Below are positions 1-7,826 of a stretch of DNA of 64,000 nucleotides, piece after piece. Origin of the DNA: Vibrio artabrorum. Lineage in GTDB: Bacteria; Pseudomonadota; Gammaproteobacteria; Enterobacterales; Vibrionaceae. The stretch covers positions 1,274,471 to 1,338,470 of the forward strand of contig NZ_AP025459.1 in NCBI RefSeq assembly GCF_024347295.1. The letters are read 5' to 3'. Positions within the stretch are counted from its first letter, which is position 1; each line of letters starts with the position of its first letter. Made by a program: the position numbers and the translations under genes. Under the pieces are notes generated by a model. That model saw only the letters and a list, made by a program, of their open reading frames with translations, ran no database searches and was not told the DNA's origin.

Positions 1-474
1 TGGGTAACTAGAGAAGTTCTACCCGAGATTCGAAAGACGGGTCACTACGGAAAGGTAAAACTACCCGGTTTTGTAAACCGATTTAACTTGAACTATGGAC
101 GCGTTTCGAGAGGCTACTTTTCAGTAGTTAGTGAGTTATTCATTCGTCTATACGGTTCATTAGAAATGTTAGGCTATGAAATTCCAGACCAAGCTCAAGA
201 TGGCAAAGACATTCGACCAGATGTCAGCGTTGGTAGGCTATTTTCCAGTTACCTAACAGATAACCACCCTGAGCATGCTGATAGTTACCAAATGTATAGC
301 CACCTATTTGGCAATGGGCACACTCGTGATGCTCGCGAGTATCCAAACGAACTATTACCGTTATTTATTAAGTTTGTTGATGAAGTTTGGATACCAAGTA
401 AGGCAAAAGACTACTTTAAAGGACGAGACCCAGTAGCTCTTGAATACTTGCCTAAACTAATTGAAGTACACTAA
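1..474 (+). CDS. BRO-N domain protein (5' truncated by window edge)
   Basis: The frame is open from base 1. It begins with WVTREVLPEIRKTG followed by HYG, the hallmark end of the BRO-N (phage antirepressor-like, DNA-binding) domain. The remaining ~135 residues are mixed helical with no motif I can name. The start lies outside the window, so total length is unknown. The gene is on the + strand, opposite to most cassette genes, and ends in a strong intrinsic terminator, so it is probably an autonomously transcribed cassette gene of phage origin. BRO-N identity is seen; the antirepressor role is inferred from the family. Confidence 0.7.
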   Translation, partial: WVTREVLPEIRKTGHYGKVKLPGFVNRFNLNYGRVSRGYFSVVSELFIRLYGSLEMLGYEIPDQAQDGKDIRPDVSVGRLFSSYLTDNHPEHADSYQMYSHLFGNGHTRDAREYPNELLPLFIKFVDEVWIPSKAKDYFKGRDPVALEYLPKLIEVH

Positions 475-483
475 ACAGTGCAG

Positions 484-510
484 AAGAGGTCGAAAGACCT
501 CTTTTTTTTT
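484..510 (+). terminator. Rho-independent terminator after the BRO-N gene
   Basis: A perfect 8-bp stem AAGAGGTC/GACCTCTT with a GAAA loop is followed by a run of T, 9 bp after the stop codon. Confidence 0.9.
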
Positions 511-519
511 GAGAGCTTA

Positions 520-1082
520 TAACGCCGCAATAACACGTGCGAAAGACCGACTTACAAAACAAATTATACTCCAAACCGCGAATGCCGAATGTAAATAGCA
601 TCGTGTTGATTGCTTTGTTATACGAGCCTTGCTTTCGCTCCAATTAACTTGGTAAAGAACTGATTTACCAAGCTTTGCTGTAAATTGAGTTTAATTAGGC
701 TGGCTCAATTAAGCGAGCAAAATATCCAATCAACAGCAATAACTGTGAAACGAAGCAATCCCTTTTTCTTACACCATTTGTACGATTTGGTTTCAGCCAG
801 TTTGGAGCAGATAAACCAAATATCCCAACAACAATTGGGATTGAAAATGTTGAGGGAAAAACACTGATGCAGACTAAAATGAGGCATAACCAAAGAACAA
901 TTGAAGCGTAAACTAGCCGCTGAAACACCTGAATTTAGGGCAATAATAGTTCAATGCCGAACCTGATGAAACGAACACCAAAAGGCAACAAAGAAAAAGG
1001 AAAACCACCCTACTTTCACACCTAAAAAACTAATGGTTCAATCGCTGAACTGAACCAAAAAACTGCATTCTCAGAGTTCGTA
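520..1082. repeat. Noncoding cassette: attC (520-621) plus unique body
   Basis: The short attC (about 102 bp) runs from TAACGCCGCAATAACACG to GCTTTGTTAT. Body 622-1082 has no credible gene; short frames lack ribosome binding sites. It holds a perfect hairpin CTTGGTAAA/TTTACCAAG at 648-672. The cassette ends match as GTTATACGA/TCGTATAAC. Confidence 0.7.
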
Positions 1083-1598
1083 TAACGCTAAGCTAAGTGG
1101 CTAACAAACCTGCCACCTAACCCAATTTGAGCACCTTAATCACAAAACTAAACCAAACTGAAAATGCCGAGCGTTTGTTAGTCCGTCTTAAGCGTTTTGT
1201 TAGTTTGCTACCGCGATAAACCAAAGGTTTAGCGCCAAGGTGCTGAATTGACTACCAAACTACTGGCTTTGAACGGAGATGTAAAATTGAAAACTACGAA
1301 TATCAAATTCACACAACAAAACGAGCTTGGCTAAGAAGACTTTCATAGATGCCGACAACCGCAAATGCAATTTTCAATGCTCACACTTAACTTTCAAAAC
1401 CAAAGAAGCAGCGCGCAAGAACATTGAGAAATGAATCTTACTAACACGAAAGAAATGAGTAACACAGAAGCTAATTAACCGAAAAACAGGCTACGCGAGA
1501 TGCCTATTTCGATGAAAAGTCTTTGGGAAATAACAGGTGTATAGCTAGAACGAAGAACCAAGCTTTTAGACCAAAACGCTTTTCTGCCCTTTGCAAAC
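1083..1598. repeat. Noncoding cassette, family A; attC 1083-1203
   Basis: The attC is 121 bp of the TAACGCTAAGCTAAGTGGCT type. The ~395-bp body starts GTTAGTTTGC and ends GCAAACTAAC. It has the family A centre (gactttcatagatgccgac) and no open reading frame of note. Confidence 0.85.
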
Positions 1599-1720
1599 TA
1601 ACGCCCGGCTAAGGGGTTGACAACGCTCCGCCGGACTCAAAAAACACACTGTAAACACTGGGCTTCAATTTTGTACTAAAGTCGCCAAGCGTTGGCAATC
1701 CCTCTTGAGCCGTTTGTTAG
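1599..1720. repeat. attC of the toxin-antitoxin cassette
   Basis: Runs from TAACGCCCGGCTAAGGGG to CCGTTTGTTAG, very close to the V. cholerae VCR consensus. Cassette ends match as GTTAGTTGCCC/GGGCAACTAAC. Confidence 0.9.
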
Positions 1721-1779
1721 TTGCCCTCGTTCGACTCTAGTGCTAACATTTGTACACACGTAAACTTAGGGAGCTACTC

Positions 1780-2064
1780 ATGGACACTAGAATTCAATTT
1801 CGTGTTGATGACGAAATTAAACGTTTAGCCCAACAAATGGCTGAGAGCCAAGGTCGCACACTCAGCGATGCTTGCCGTGAACTTACTGAACAAATGGCTG
1901 AGCAACAAAGAAAAACATTATCTCATGACGCTTGGTTAACTGAACAAATAAACCTAGCATTTGAGAAGTTTGACTCAGGAAAATCTTCATTTGTTGAACA
2001 TAACTCTGCTAAAGCACGGATGGCTGAACGAAAGGCCAAAATTCGTAATCGAGGCCAGCAATGA
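1780..2064 (+). CDS. RelB/DinJ-family antitoxin
   Basis: A 94-residue antitoxin that would bind and neutralise the toxin encoded directly downstream and autorepress the operon. The N-terminal DTRIQFRVDDEIKRLAQQ is a ribbon-helix-helix DNA-binding segment. The C-terminal half (INLAFEKFDSGKSSFVEH, then a basic tail) is the toxin-wrapping part typical of this family. I chose the ATG at 1780, behind AGGGAGCT, over an upstream TTG at 1750. The stop overlaps the toxin start (ATGA). The gene is on the + strand, against the array, so it needs its own promoter; TGCTAACAT at about 1740-1748 could be an extended -10. Such modules are thought to stabilise superintegrons. Confidence 0.85.
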   Translation: MDTRIQFRVDDEIKRLAQQMAESQGRTLSDACRELTEQMAEQQRKTLSHDAWLTEQINLAFEKFDSGKSSFVEHNSAKARMAERKAKIRNRGQQ

Positions 2065-2339
2065 TTTTATGGGAAGAAGAATCGCTAAATGATCGTGAGA
2101 AGATCTTTGAGTTTCTTTATGACTTTAACCCTGATGCGGCTGAAAAAACTGATGAAATTATTGAGGCTAAAGTAGAAAACTTACTCGAACAACCATTGAT
2201 GGGTGTTCAACGGGATGGAATTCGAGGACGATTACTCATTATTCCCGAAATCTCAATGATCGTTTCGTACTGGGTAGAAGGTTCAATTATTCGCATAATG
2301 CGAGTTCTACACCAGAAGCAGAAATTCCCTACCGATTGA
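2061..2339 (+). CDS. RelE/ParE-family toxin
   Basis: A 92-residue toxin partner of the preceding antitoxin, with a 4-bp ATGA overlap indicating translational coupling. The layout LNDREKIFEFLYDFNPDAAEKTDEII, then LLEQPLMGVQRDGIRGRLL, then IVSYWVEGSIIRIMRVLHQKQ is the RelE/ParE fold, with the conserved GIRGR(L) strand and a C-terminal RVLHxxQ motif. The family either cleaves ribosome-bound mRNA or poisons gyrase; the sequence alone does not tell me which. Length is normal and intact. Confidence 0.85.
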   Translation: MILWEEESLNDREKIFEFLYDFNPDAAEKTDEIIEAKVENLLEQPLMGVQRDGIRGRLLIIPEISMIVSYWVEGSIIRIMRVLHQKQKFPTD

Positions 2340-2357
2340 TTGTAATCGGTGGGCAAC

Positions 2358-2481
2358 TAACGCCCAATTAAGGGGTGAACAACGCCTCCACCCAAACCTA
2401 AAGCATTGTGCCATAAACACTAAATTTGAAGTAGAAGCAAAAATGCCAAGCGTTGTGAATCCCTCTTAAATTGCTTGTTAT
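2358..2481. repeat. attC of the Mrr-like nuclease cassette
   Basis: Runs from TAACGCCCAATTAAGGGG to TTGCTTGTTAT. The nuclease stop codon lies inside the closing core. Cassette ends match over 11 bp: GTTATGCAAAA/TTTTGCATAAC. Confidence 0.9.
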
Positions 2482-3233
2482 GCAAAAATATTACCACCAA
2501 AGACAGAGTGGAATTTTTGAGAAATACTTTGGCTGTGCTGAGAGATTTCATCGATCAAATCTCGATAATAATTTGATTGATATTGAAACTCTTCACCAAG
2601 CGTCGCAGTTTTTCGCTTGAACTCTTCAATGTCAAATACGCCACTAGGTTCTGAGTCGTGAGCAAACTTATCACTACTTAGCATCGCCATAACCATCCCA
2701 AACATCTCGTATTGAGAACACAATGCATCATATTCTTTTCGTTGAGCTTTTGAAAGCTGCTCAACATGCCGAGAGCGTCTAGAGTTAATTGGTTCAATGT
2801 ACTGAAAAAATGTATCAATGGCTTCAAATATTTTTGGGCAAAAATATTTTATATACCAAAGTTTAAAATATCTTTGTTGAAACTCAGCGTAAGTAAAGGC
2901 AACTATATTTGTATTGTTTATGTAGCTAAGCGCACCTTCTTGAAACCCCTCCTTAGAAACTAAAATTCCAATATGACCACCAGTTTCCTGTAGAACTGTT
3001 GTGAATGAGTGAACTACATGCTGAGCTACGGGCTTACCCCAGTTTTTGCACTCTATAATGTACTTTATTTGCTCTACGCTATTTCGATCAACTCCATAGA
3101 CATCAATTTCCACACTTCCCCGAGGCGTTTTGATTTTTTTCTCAAGTTCAGCACTAATACCTACTTCATTGAGGATTTTGCAAACTCCAATCTGCAAGTC
3201 TTTCCAATTACTTGGTTTTGGGTCTTCGATCAT
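2478..3233 (-). CDS. Mrr-like restriction endonuclease-fold protein
   Basis: A 251-residue protein whose first ~110 residues fit the Mrr-type PD-(D/E)XK nuclease domain: E31 in a helix, D44 in GSVEIDVYG, and E61-C-K63 in IIECKNWG, followed by the VxxFxxVLQETGGHIGILVS region. The C-terminal ~140 residues are helical and unassigned. The family cleaves DNA, often modified DNA, so a host-defence role is plausible but inferred. It is a stand-alone cassette gene with no methyltransferase nearby. The stop codon sits in the attC closing core. Confidence 0.75.
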   Translation of the reverse strand: MIEDPKPSNWKDLQIGVCKILNEVGISAELEKKIKTPRGSVEIDVYGVDRNSVEQIKYIIECKNWGKPVAQHVVHSFTTVLQETGGHIGILVSKEGFQEGALSYINNTNIVAFTYAEFQQRYFKLWYIKYFCPKIFEAIDTFFQYIEPINSRRSRHVEQLSKAQRKEYDALCSQYEMFGMVMAMLSSDKFAHDSEPSGVFDIEEFKRKTATLGEEFQYQSNYYRDLIDEISQHSQSISQKFHSVFGGNIFA

Positions 3234-3252
3234 AACGAAATCCTATTTTGCA

Positions 3253-3375
3253 TAACGCCCAATTAAGGGGTGAGCAACGCTAGCACCCAACCTAAAGCAT
3301 TGTACCGTAACCACTAGATTTGAAGTAGAAGCAAAAATGCCAAGCGTTGGGAATCCCTCTTAAATTGTTTGTTAG
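3253..3375. repeat. attC of GNAT cassette 1
   Basis: Runs from TAACGCCCAATTAAGGGG to TTGTTTGTTAG. Cassette ends match as GTTAGGTTT/AAACCTAAC. Confidence 0.9.
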
Positions 3376-3797
3376 GTTTGTGCCTCGAAGCTCATTAGGT
3401 GATAACTTTCATGCCCTTTTTCGACTGTCTCTTGGATTGTGAATCCTTGAGAAATGTAAAAGTCGGTAGCATTGGCATTTTTAACAAGACTTTTGAGACT
3501 CAAGCTATTGCTTACTTTTTTTGCATGGTTCAATAATTTTAAACCGACACCTCGTTTAAGGTGTTGTGGACTAACAAACAGATGATGAATGAAGTTTTCA
3601 GAACTCCAAATGGAGATAAAACCAACAACTATGCCCTGCTCTACAGCAACCCAAATTTCTTCACCATCAGTATCTTTAGCAAAGTCTGTCAGACAATATG
3701 CAGTTGTATCAATGAAAGAAAAAGTAGTGACTCTGGATTCCAAGTAAATCCTTGCTGTAGCTTCATAATGATGAGGTTGAAACCTGATAATTTCCAT
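3372..3797 (-). CDS. GNAT-family N-acetyltransferase
   Basis: A 141-residue GNAT protein that would transfer an acetyl group from acetyl-CoA to an unknown amine. The core is visible: IWVAVEQGIVVGFISIWS (strands 2-4), HHLFVSPQHLKRGVGLKLLNHA (motif A, pyrophosphate-binding Q/RxxGxG/A variant RGVGLK) and NATDFYISQGFTIQE (motif B). It starts at ATG 3797 behind AAGGCAAG. The stop overlaps the attC core. Substrate unknown; GNATs are among the commonest cassette genes. Confidence 0.85.
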   Translation of the reverse strand: MEIIRFQPHHYEATARIYLESRVTTFSFIDTTAYCLTDFAKDTDGEEIWVAVEQGIVVGFISIWSSENFIHHLFVSPQHLKRGVGLKLLNHAKKVSNSLSLKSLVKNANATDFYISQGFTIQETVEKGHESYHLMSFEAQT

Positions 3798-3815
3798 GAA
3801 CTTGCCTTAAAAACC

Positions 3816-3936
3816 TAACGCTTTGCTAAGTGGCTAACAAACCTACCACCTAACCCAATTTGAGCACCTTAATCACAAAACTAAACCGAACCGAAAATGC
3901 CAAGCGTTTGTTAGTCCGTCTTAAGCGCTTTGTTAT
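3816..3936. repeat. attC of the VOC cassette
   Basis: Runs from TAACGCTTTGCTAAGTGGCT to GCGCTTTGTTAT. Cassette ends match over 11 bp: GTTATGTGAAT/ATTCACATAAC. Confidence 0.9.
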
Positions 3937-3946
3937 GTGAATTTTA

Positions 3947-4354
3947 TCAGCGTACATCCTGACAAAAACGAAACAAGTAACCATCAGGGGTTTGAGCTAT
4001 AAATTGCTTTTGAGTTACCACCGAATCTCCGCACTGATAAGACTTAGATTCCAGAGGCAAATATATCGAATCCAATGATTGCTCACGTACACGAGCATAA
4101 ATGCGCTCAATATCCGCGACATCCCATTGAAAGTTAACCCCTCTACCTAAAGGTGCTTCAAATTTACCAGGAACCCACTTGCGACTATTACCATCAATTC
4201 CCTCCAGCATGATATCTACGCCGTCGAGAGTTAAGTAAGCAAACTTTTCGTCAATACGTTCATACTTTAGAGCAAAGCCTAACACATTGATAAAGTAAGA
4301 TTTACTAACATCCATATCGAAGCAATATAATTCTGGCACTACTCGTAATGTCAT
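3947..4354 (-). CDS. VOC-superfamily (glyoxalase/bleomycin-resistance-like) protein
   Basis: A 135-residue vicinal-oxygen-chelate protein with a βαβββ pattern: LRVVPELYCFDMDVSKSYF, then NVLGFALKYERIDEKFAYLTLDGVDIMLEG, then a second half GVNFQWDVADIERIYARV ending QTPDGYLFRFCQD. The E near the end of the first module (MLEG) is a usual metal or substrate position. Small members of this family bind bleomycin-like drugs or isomerise small molecules; the substrate here is unknown. An upstream in-frame start would run into the next attC. I chose ATG 4354 because AGGGAAATT precedes it. Confidence 0.8.
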   Translation of the reverse strand: MTLRVVPELYCFDMDVSKSYFINVLGFALKYERIDEKFAYLTLDGVDIMLEGIDGNSRKWVPGKFEAPLGRGVNFQWDVADIERIYARVREQSLDSIYLPLESKSYQCGDSVVTQKQFIAQTPDGYLFRFCQDVR

Positions 4355-4370
4355 AATTTCCCTATTCACA

Positions 4371-4493
4371 TAACGCCGCGTTAAGTAGTGAGCAACGCCA
4401 CCACGAAACCTAACCATACCATCTTAAACACAAAACCTAACGATGGAATGAAAAATGCCAAGCGTTGGGAATCTGTCTTAAACGCCTTGTTAT
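4371..4493. repeat. attC of the GIY-YIG cassette
   Basis: Runs from TAACGCCGCGTTAAGTAGTG to GCCTTGTTAT. Cassette ends match as GTTATATTT/AAATATAAC. Confidence 0.9.
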
Positions 4494-4555
4494 ATTTATC
4501 TCAAGCCTCCCTAGGGAATTAAAAGGCACATTGTTATACTGAACGCCCTGTTGGA

Positions 4556-5467
4556 ATGCAGATTTTTCACATGAATAGATTGATTACGTTGACTGAAGAA
4601 CGCCTAACTAAAGCCAAAACACCCAAAGGGGGGTATAGCAAAGCCCAATTACAAGTGCTTGGCGTAAACTGGCCCCCAACTGGCGGGTGGAAGAAACGTT
4701 TGATTGGAAAGAAAGTTACGCTATATCGATTTATCGAATTTGTAAGGGCAAGCAGAAACAAGAGTTACCTTAACGAAATTGAAACGCTACTCCCAACATT
4801 GGTTCCGCCTGTTGACTACCTTGAACGGAATAAATCGGTAGCTAAAACTCAAATTACGCATAAGAAGAATCTAAGTAAGAAAGAGTTAAAACGTGAGCGC
4901 ACAGCTGAAAAGAAAGCAAACCTAGCGCTCGAACGAGAATCTAAAATCCGAACCTATGGCATACAATTATGCATAAACGCTTTATTCGAAAAGGCAGATA
5001 AGACACTACACTACGTTGAGAAGCAATTTCTACATTCTTTGTCGCAGCAAAATGGTAGTTTAATTCCAAGTAGTGAAGTTTCACGTCTTTATCGAACTAT
5101 GAAAAAACATGGCTTAGTACTGACTAGAGCCAATAGCGGAAACATCACACTATCTGGTTTCACGATGGCGAGTAAGATACAGCGAGCTCAATTGCTTTAC
5201 GTTATTAGGCAAAGCGGGACGAACTATTGCAAAATAGGTATAAGCAAAGACCCTAAGAAACGTCTGCGTGACATGCAAACCTCTAGCCCAACAAAGCTGA
5301 AACTATCACTAGTCTTCGAAACGAAGAAGAACGCCATCAAGTTGGAAAAGAGTTTACATAAAGCATTTCACAAACAGCGCGCAAACGGCGAGTGGTTTCT
5401 AGACATTTCGGACGAGAAAGTCATTGAAACTATCGCAGATAGAGGAACTGTGAAAAAAGTTTTATAA
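4556..5467 (+). CDS. T5orf172/GIY-YIG-superfamily nuclease-like protein
   Basis: A 303-residue protein. The C-terminal ~85 residues (LLYVIRQSGTNYCKIGISKD, then LRDMQTSSPTKLKL, then LEKSLHKAFHKQRANGEWF) match the T5orf172 branch of the GIY-YIG superfamily, which has putative nuclease activity. Residues ~10-60 contain a KTPKGGYSKAQLxxLGVNWPPxxGW module. A Lys/Arg-rich coiled segment (~100-130) and a winged-helix-like middle follow. The + strand position means it cannot use the integron promoter. Starts at 4556 and 4571 are both possible, with no strong ribosome binding site. Function is unknown; defence or mobile-DNA roles are inference. Confidence 0.7.
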   Translation: MQIFHMNRLITLTEERLTKAKTPKGGYSKAQLQVLGVNWPPTGGWKKRLIGKKVTLYRFIEFVRASRNKSYLNEIETLLPTLVPPVDYLERNKSVAKTQITHKKNLSKKELKRERTAEKKANLALERESKIRTYGIQLCINALFEKADKTLHYVEKQFLHSLSQQNGSLIPSSEVSRLYRTMKKHGLVLTRANSGNITLSGFTMASKIQRAQLLYVIRQSGTNYCKIGISKDPKKRLRDMQTSSPTKLKLSLVFETKKNAIKLEKSLHKAFHKQRANGEWFLDISDEKVIETIADRGTVKKVL

Positions 5468-5489
5468 ACCTGAAACCATGCGAGAAATA

Positions 5490-5581
5490 TAACGCCGCAT
5501 TAAGGTGTGAGCGGCGCTTGGCTATACTTGAGCGAAGCGAAACTGCCAAGCGTTGCGAATCACTCTTAAATGCTTTGTTAG
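5490..5581. repeat. attC at the left end of the IS3-bearing cassette
   Basis: A short attC (about 92 bp) from TAACGCCGCATTAAGGTG to GCTTTGTTAG, with the arm pair CGGCGCTTGGC/GCCAAGCG. Unlike other cassettes, its following bases (GTTAGTTGCC) are not complementary to the cassette's right end (ACACTTAAC). Confidence 0.85.
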
Positions 5582-5594
5582 TTGCCTGGCCCCA

Positions 5595-5882
5595 TTACTT
5601 TAAGATAGAAAGGCATCTATTCAATACAGGCTTATTAGCTATTATAACTAATTTCAAGCGCTTTCTAGTTCGTGTGATATTTTGAAATAGCATTTTAACA
5701 GAGTTATAGTATGTTCTTGATTGGTATATCAGCATACCGTTAGCATCGTATGTAAAAAATTCGTCAATAACAACTGCTACATTATCAAACTCTTGACCGA
5801 TAACTGTATGGGAGGTTTTACTTGCGACATTAGCATACGATTGGTGGTGTTCTGCGTTGTACTGCGATGGTGTCAACTTCAA
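5595..5882 (-). pseudogene. C-terminal fragment of an ATPase/helicase-like gene cut by the IS3 element
   Basis: About 90 residues survive: SHTVIGQEFDNVAVVIDEFF, then YYNSVKMLFQNITRTRKRLKLVII, then LNRCLSIL. This looks like the C-terminal motor region of DUF2075/superfamily-1-like ATP-binding proteins (GQEFDNV, ITRTRKxL); assignment is by resemblance only. The reading frame runs out of the left end of the IS, so the 5' part, including any Walker A motif, is missing. The fragment on the other side of the IS does not look like the start of this protein. Confidence 0.6.
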
Positions 5883-5947
5883 AACTGATCCGCACCAAAA
5901 GTTTTGGACACTGAGTTAAGTGAGTACAATCACTAACGAGGTGAACA

Positions 5948-6232
5948 ATGACAACTAAGAAAATACGAATCAAACATGCTCCTGAATTTAAAGCTGAAGC
6001 ACTTAAGTTAGCAGAGAAAGTGGGGGTCGCTGCGGCTGCACGGCAGCTATCGTTATATGAATCCCAGATCTATGGATGGCGTAAAGCCGTCAAAAAAGAC
6101 GCGAAAGTCAGTGATAGAGAAAGAGAGCTCGCCACCGAAAATGCCAAACTCAAACGATTATTGGCAGAGCAAGCTGAAGAGCTAGATATCGTAAAAAAGG
6201 CCGCCACCTACTTCGCGAAAAATCTAAAGTAG
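5948..6232 (+). CDS. IS3-family OrfA (helix-turn-helix subunit)
   Basis: A 94-residue OrfA. It contains KIRIKHAPEFKAEALKLAEK, VGVAAAARQLSLYESQIYGW (helix-turn-helix) and a C-terminal leucine-zipper-like coil (RERELATENAKLKRLLAEQAEELDIVKKAA). It binds the IS ends and, by -1 frameshifting at A6G (6193-6199), supplies the N-terminus of the OrfAB transposase. AGGTGAACA precedes the ATG. Confidence 0.92.
   Translation: MTTKKIRIKHAPEFKAEALKLAEKVGVAAAARQLSLYESQIYGWRKAVKKDAKVSDRERELATENAKLKRLLAEQAEELDIVKKAATYFAKNLK
6193..6199 (+). promoter_or_regulatory. Probable -1 ribosomal frameshift site (A AAA AAG)
   Basis: The heptamer AAAAAAG lies near the end of orfA. Reading in the -1 frame from here is open through KGRHLLREKSKVDCYEFML into orfB, giving the OrfAB fusion standard for IS3 elements. 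Confidence 0.75.
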
Positions 6233-6246
6233 ATTGCTATGAGTTT

Positions 6247-7098
6247 ATGCTCAAACACCTTATGCAATATAGGATTGTCCGTATGGCTAAGGTGTTTGGG
6301 GTTTCTCGAAGTGGGTTTTATTACTGGATTGATAATCGCAATAAAGTCACTCAACGAAACGAGCACCGCAAGCAACTTGATATCAAAGTTCGCGAAGTCT
6401 TTGATGATAAAAAGGAACGTGATGGTGCAAGGCGTATTCAAAAAGAACTTGAAGAAAATGGTAATAAGCACGATGTAAAAACCATCGCCGCGAGCATGAA
6501 GCGTCAGGGACTCGTTGCGAAGGCCGCCCGTAAGTTCAAAAGCACGACAGACAGTAAGCATAGGCTTCCCGTTGCCCCGAACTTGCTTGACCAAGACTTT
6601 AATGCGACAGCCCCAAATCAAAAATGGGCTGGAGATATCACCTATCTCGCGACTAGCGAAGGCTGGATGTATTTAGCTGTTATTATCGACCTGTATTCAC
6701 GGCAAGTCGTTGGTTGGTCAATGAGTACAAGAATGACCGCAACTCTTGTCTGTGATGCGCTATCAATGGCTTTGTTCCGCAGAGGCATGCCAGAAGGAAT
6801 GATTATCCATAGTGATAGAGGCAGCCAATATTGCTCAAAAGACTACCGAGACTTAATCGCAGCTCATAATTTAAAACAAAGTATGAGTAGGAAGGGAAAT
6901 TGCTGGGATAACGCCTGTGTTGAAAGCTTTTTCCACACAATGAAAGTAGAAGCCATCCAATACGAGCCGATAATGACGCGAGAAGAGATGCGCCAAGCGC
7001 TTTTTGAATATATCGAAGTTGATTATAATCGAACAAGAAGGCACAGTGCTCTTGGGTATCTAAGCCCAGTTAACTTTGAAAAACAATATGTCGCTTAA
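6247..7098 (+). CDS. IS3-family OrfB (DDE transposase)
   Basis: A 283-residue catalytic part with an rve integrase core. DDE residues are visible in WAGDITYLATSEGWMYLAV (D), MIIHSDRGSQYCSKDY (D) and NCWDNACVESFFHTMKVE (E), followed by the RRHSALGYLSPVNFE tail. An N-terminal HTH_21-like segment is RMAKVFGVSRSGFYYW. It is intact. The natural product is probably OrfAB made by frameshift; the internal ATG at 6247 may also be used. Confidence 0.93.
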   Translation: MLKHLMQYRIVRMAKVFGVSRSGFYYWIDNRNKVTQRNEHRKQLDIKVREVFDDKKERDGARRIQKELEENGNKHDVKTIAASMKRQGLVAKAARKFKSTTDSKHRLPVAPNLLDQDFNATAPNQKWAGDITYLATSEGWMYLAVIIDLYSRQVVGWSMSTRMTATLVCDALSMALFRRGMPEGMIIHSDRGSQYCSKDYRDLIAAHNLKQSMSRKGNCWDNACVESFFHTMKVEAIQYEPIMTREEMRQALFEYIEVDYNRTRRHSALGYLSPVNFEKQYVA

Positions 7099-7128
7099 TG
7101 CGGTGTCCAGTCTGACTGGAGCAGATCA

Positions 7129-7209
7129 ATCCTCTCTACAACATGGGTTTGAACAAAATCCACCACACAGACTCCACAACATTTTTATGTCTTTTGTACT
7201 TATTGCCAA
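7129..7209 (-). pseudogene. N-terminal fragment of a Cys-rich (zinc-finger/HNH-like) protein cut by the IS3 element
   Basis: A good ribosome binding site (AAGGAGTTTATT) precedes TTG at 7209, and the frame reads MAISTKDIKMLWSLCGG, then FCSNPCCRED, before entering the IS. KDIKxLW..CGG.C..P.C resembles the opening of zinc-ribbon/HNH-type cassette and defence proteins, but 27 codons are too few for a firm name. It appears unrelated to the ATPase fragment at 5595-5882. Confidence 0.5.
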
Positions 7210-7237
7210 AATAAACTCCTTTTTACATTGAAACACT

Positions 7238-7705
7238 TAACGCTTTGCTAAGTGGCTGGCAAAGCACTCAACCAGAAGCAACGCACCTTAATCATTAAAC
7301 TCATTGGAACTGAAAATGCCAAGCGTTGCCAGTCCATTTAAGCAATTTGTTATGAAAAGGCGCTAAACCGTGCCACTTAACTCAATGCCAACGCCCTAGC
7401 CTCTGAAATAAGCGCCGACTGCTGGCCCACAATGATTACCTGAAAGTCACTCCAAGCAAACGCAAAAAGTGAGGAAACAAAGAAGTGCCGAACGATAAAC
7501 TCACGGTGAAGATAATTGCCACAACTCGATCTAGTTTTAGAGCATAAAGTCACATGGCATATTATTCTTTCGACATATCCCAATAGGCTTAAAAGCAAAG
7601 GAAACAGCAAGATTTAAGCCTAAGAGGATTTTAATTAGATGGTAGAAAAGCACAGCCTTTGAAGAACAAAACCACCTACAAAAAGATACGTTAACAGCAG
7701 CTTCA
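7238..7705. repeat. Noncoding cassette, family B; attC 7238-7353
   Basis: The attC is 116 bp of the type TAACGCTTTGCTAAGTGGCT ending AGCAATTTGTTAT. The ~352-bp body has ends GTTATGAA/TTCATAAC. It appears identical to the copy at 16318-16785. The 77-codon minus-strand frame is not preserved in the other B copies. Confidence 0.85.
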
Positions 7706-7826
7706 TAACGCCCTGTTAAGGGGTGAGCAACGCAATACCGAAGCCGCCGCATACCACCTTAAACACTAAAGCCAACGCATAGTGAGAATGCCACGCGTTG
7801 CGAATCCCTCTTGAACAGTTTGTTAT
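7706..7826. repeat. attC of GNAT cassette 2
   Basis: Runs from TAACGCCCTGTTAAGGGG to CAGTTTGTTAT. Cassette ends match over 11 bp: GTTATAAGCAC/GTGCTTATAAC. Confidence 0.9.

Larger units (their letters stand above)
5886..7128 (+). mobile_element. IS3-family insertion sequence
   Basis: A 1243-bp element bounded by imperfect inverted repeats: left TGATCCGCACCA, then TTGGACAC; right (reversed) TGATCTGCTCCA, then CTGGACAC. It encodes overlapping orfA and orfB typical of the family. I find no direct target duplication: the flanks are CAAAAC on the left and ATCCTC on the right. That is unusual for a simple insertion and fits a deletion beside the IS. Confidence 0.9.

Noticed and set aside
685..867. 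60-codon frame in the first noncoding cassette
   Set aside because: No ribosome binding site and overlapping frames of similar length on the other strand.
7377..7610. 77-codon minus-strand frame in family B cassettes (also 16457-16690)
   Set aside because: The frame is broken in the other three copies and has no ribosome binding site.
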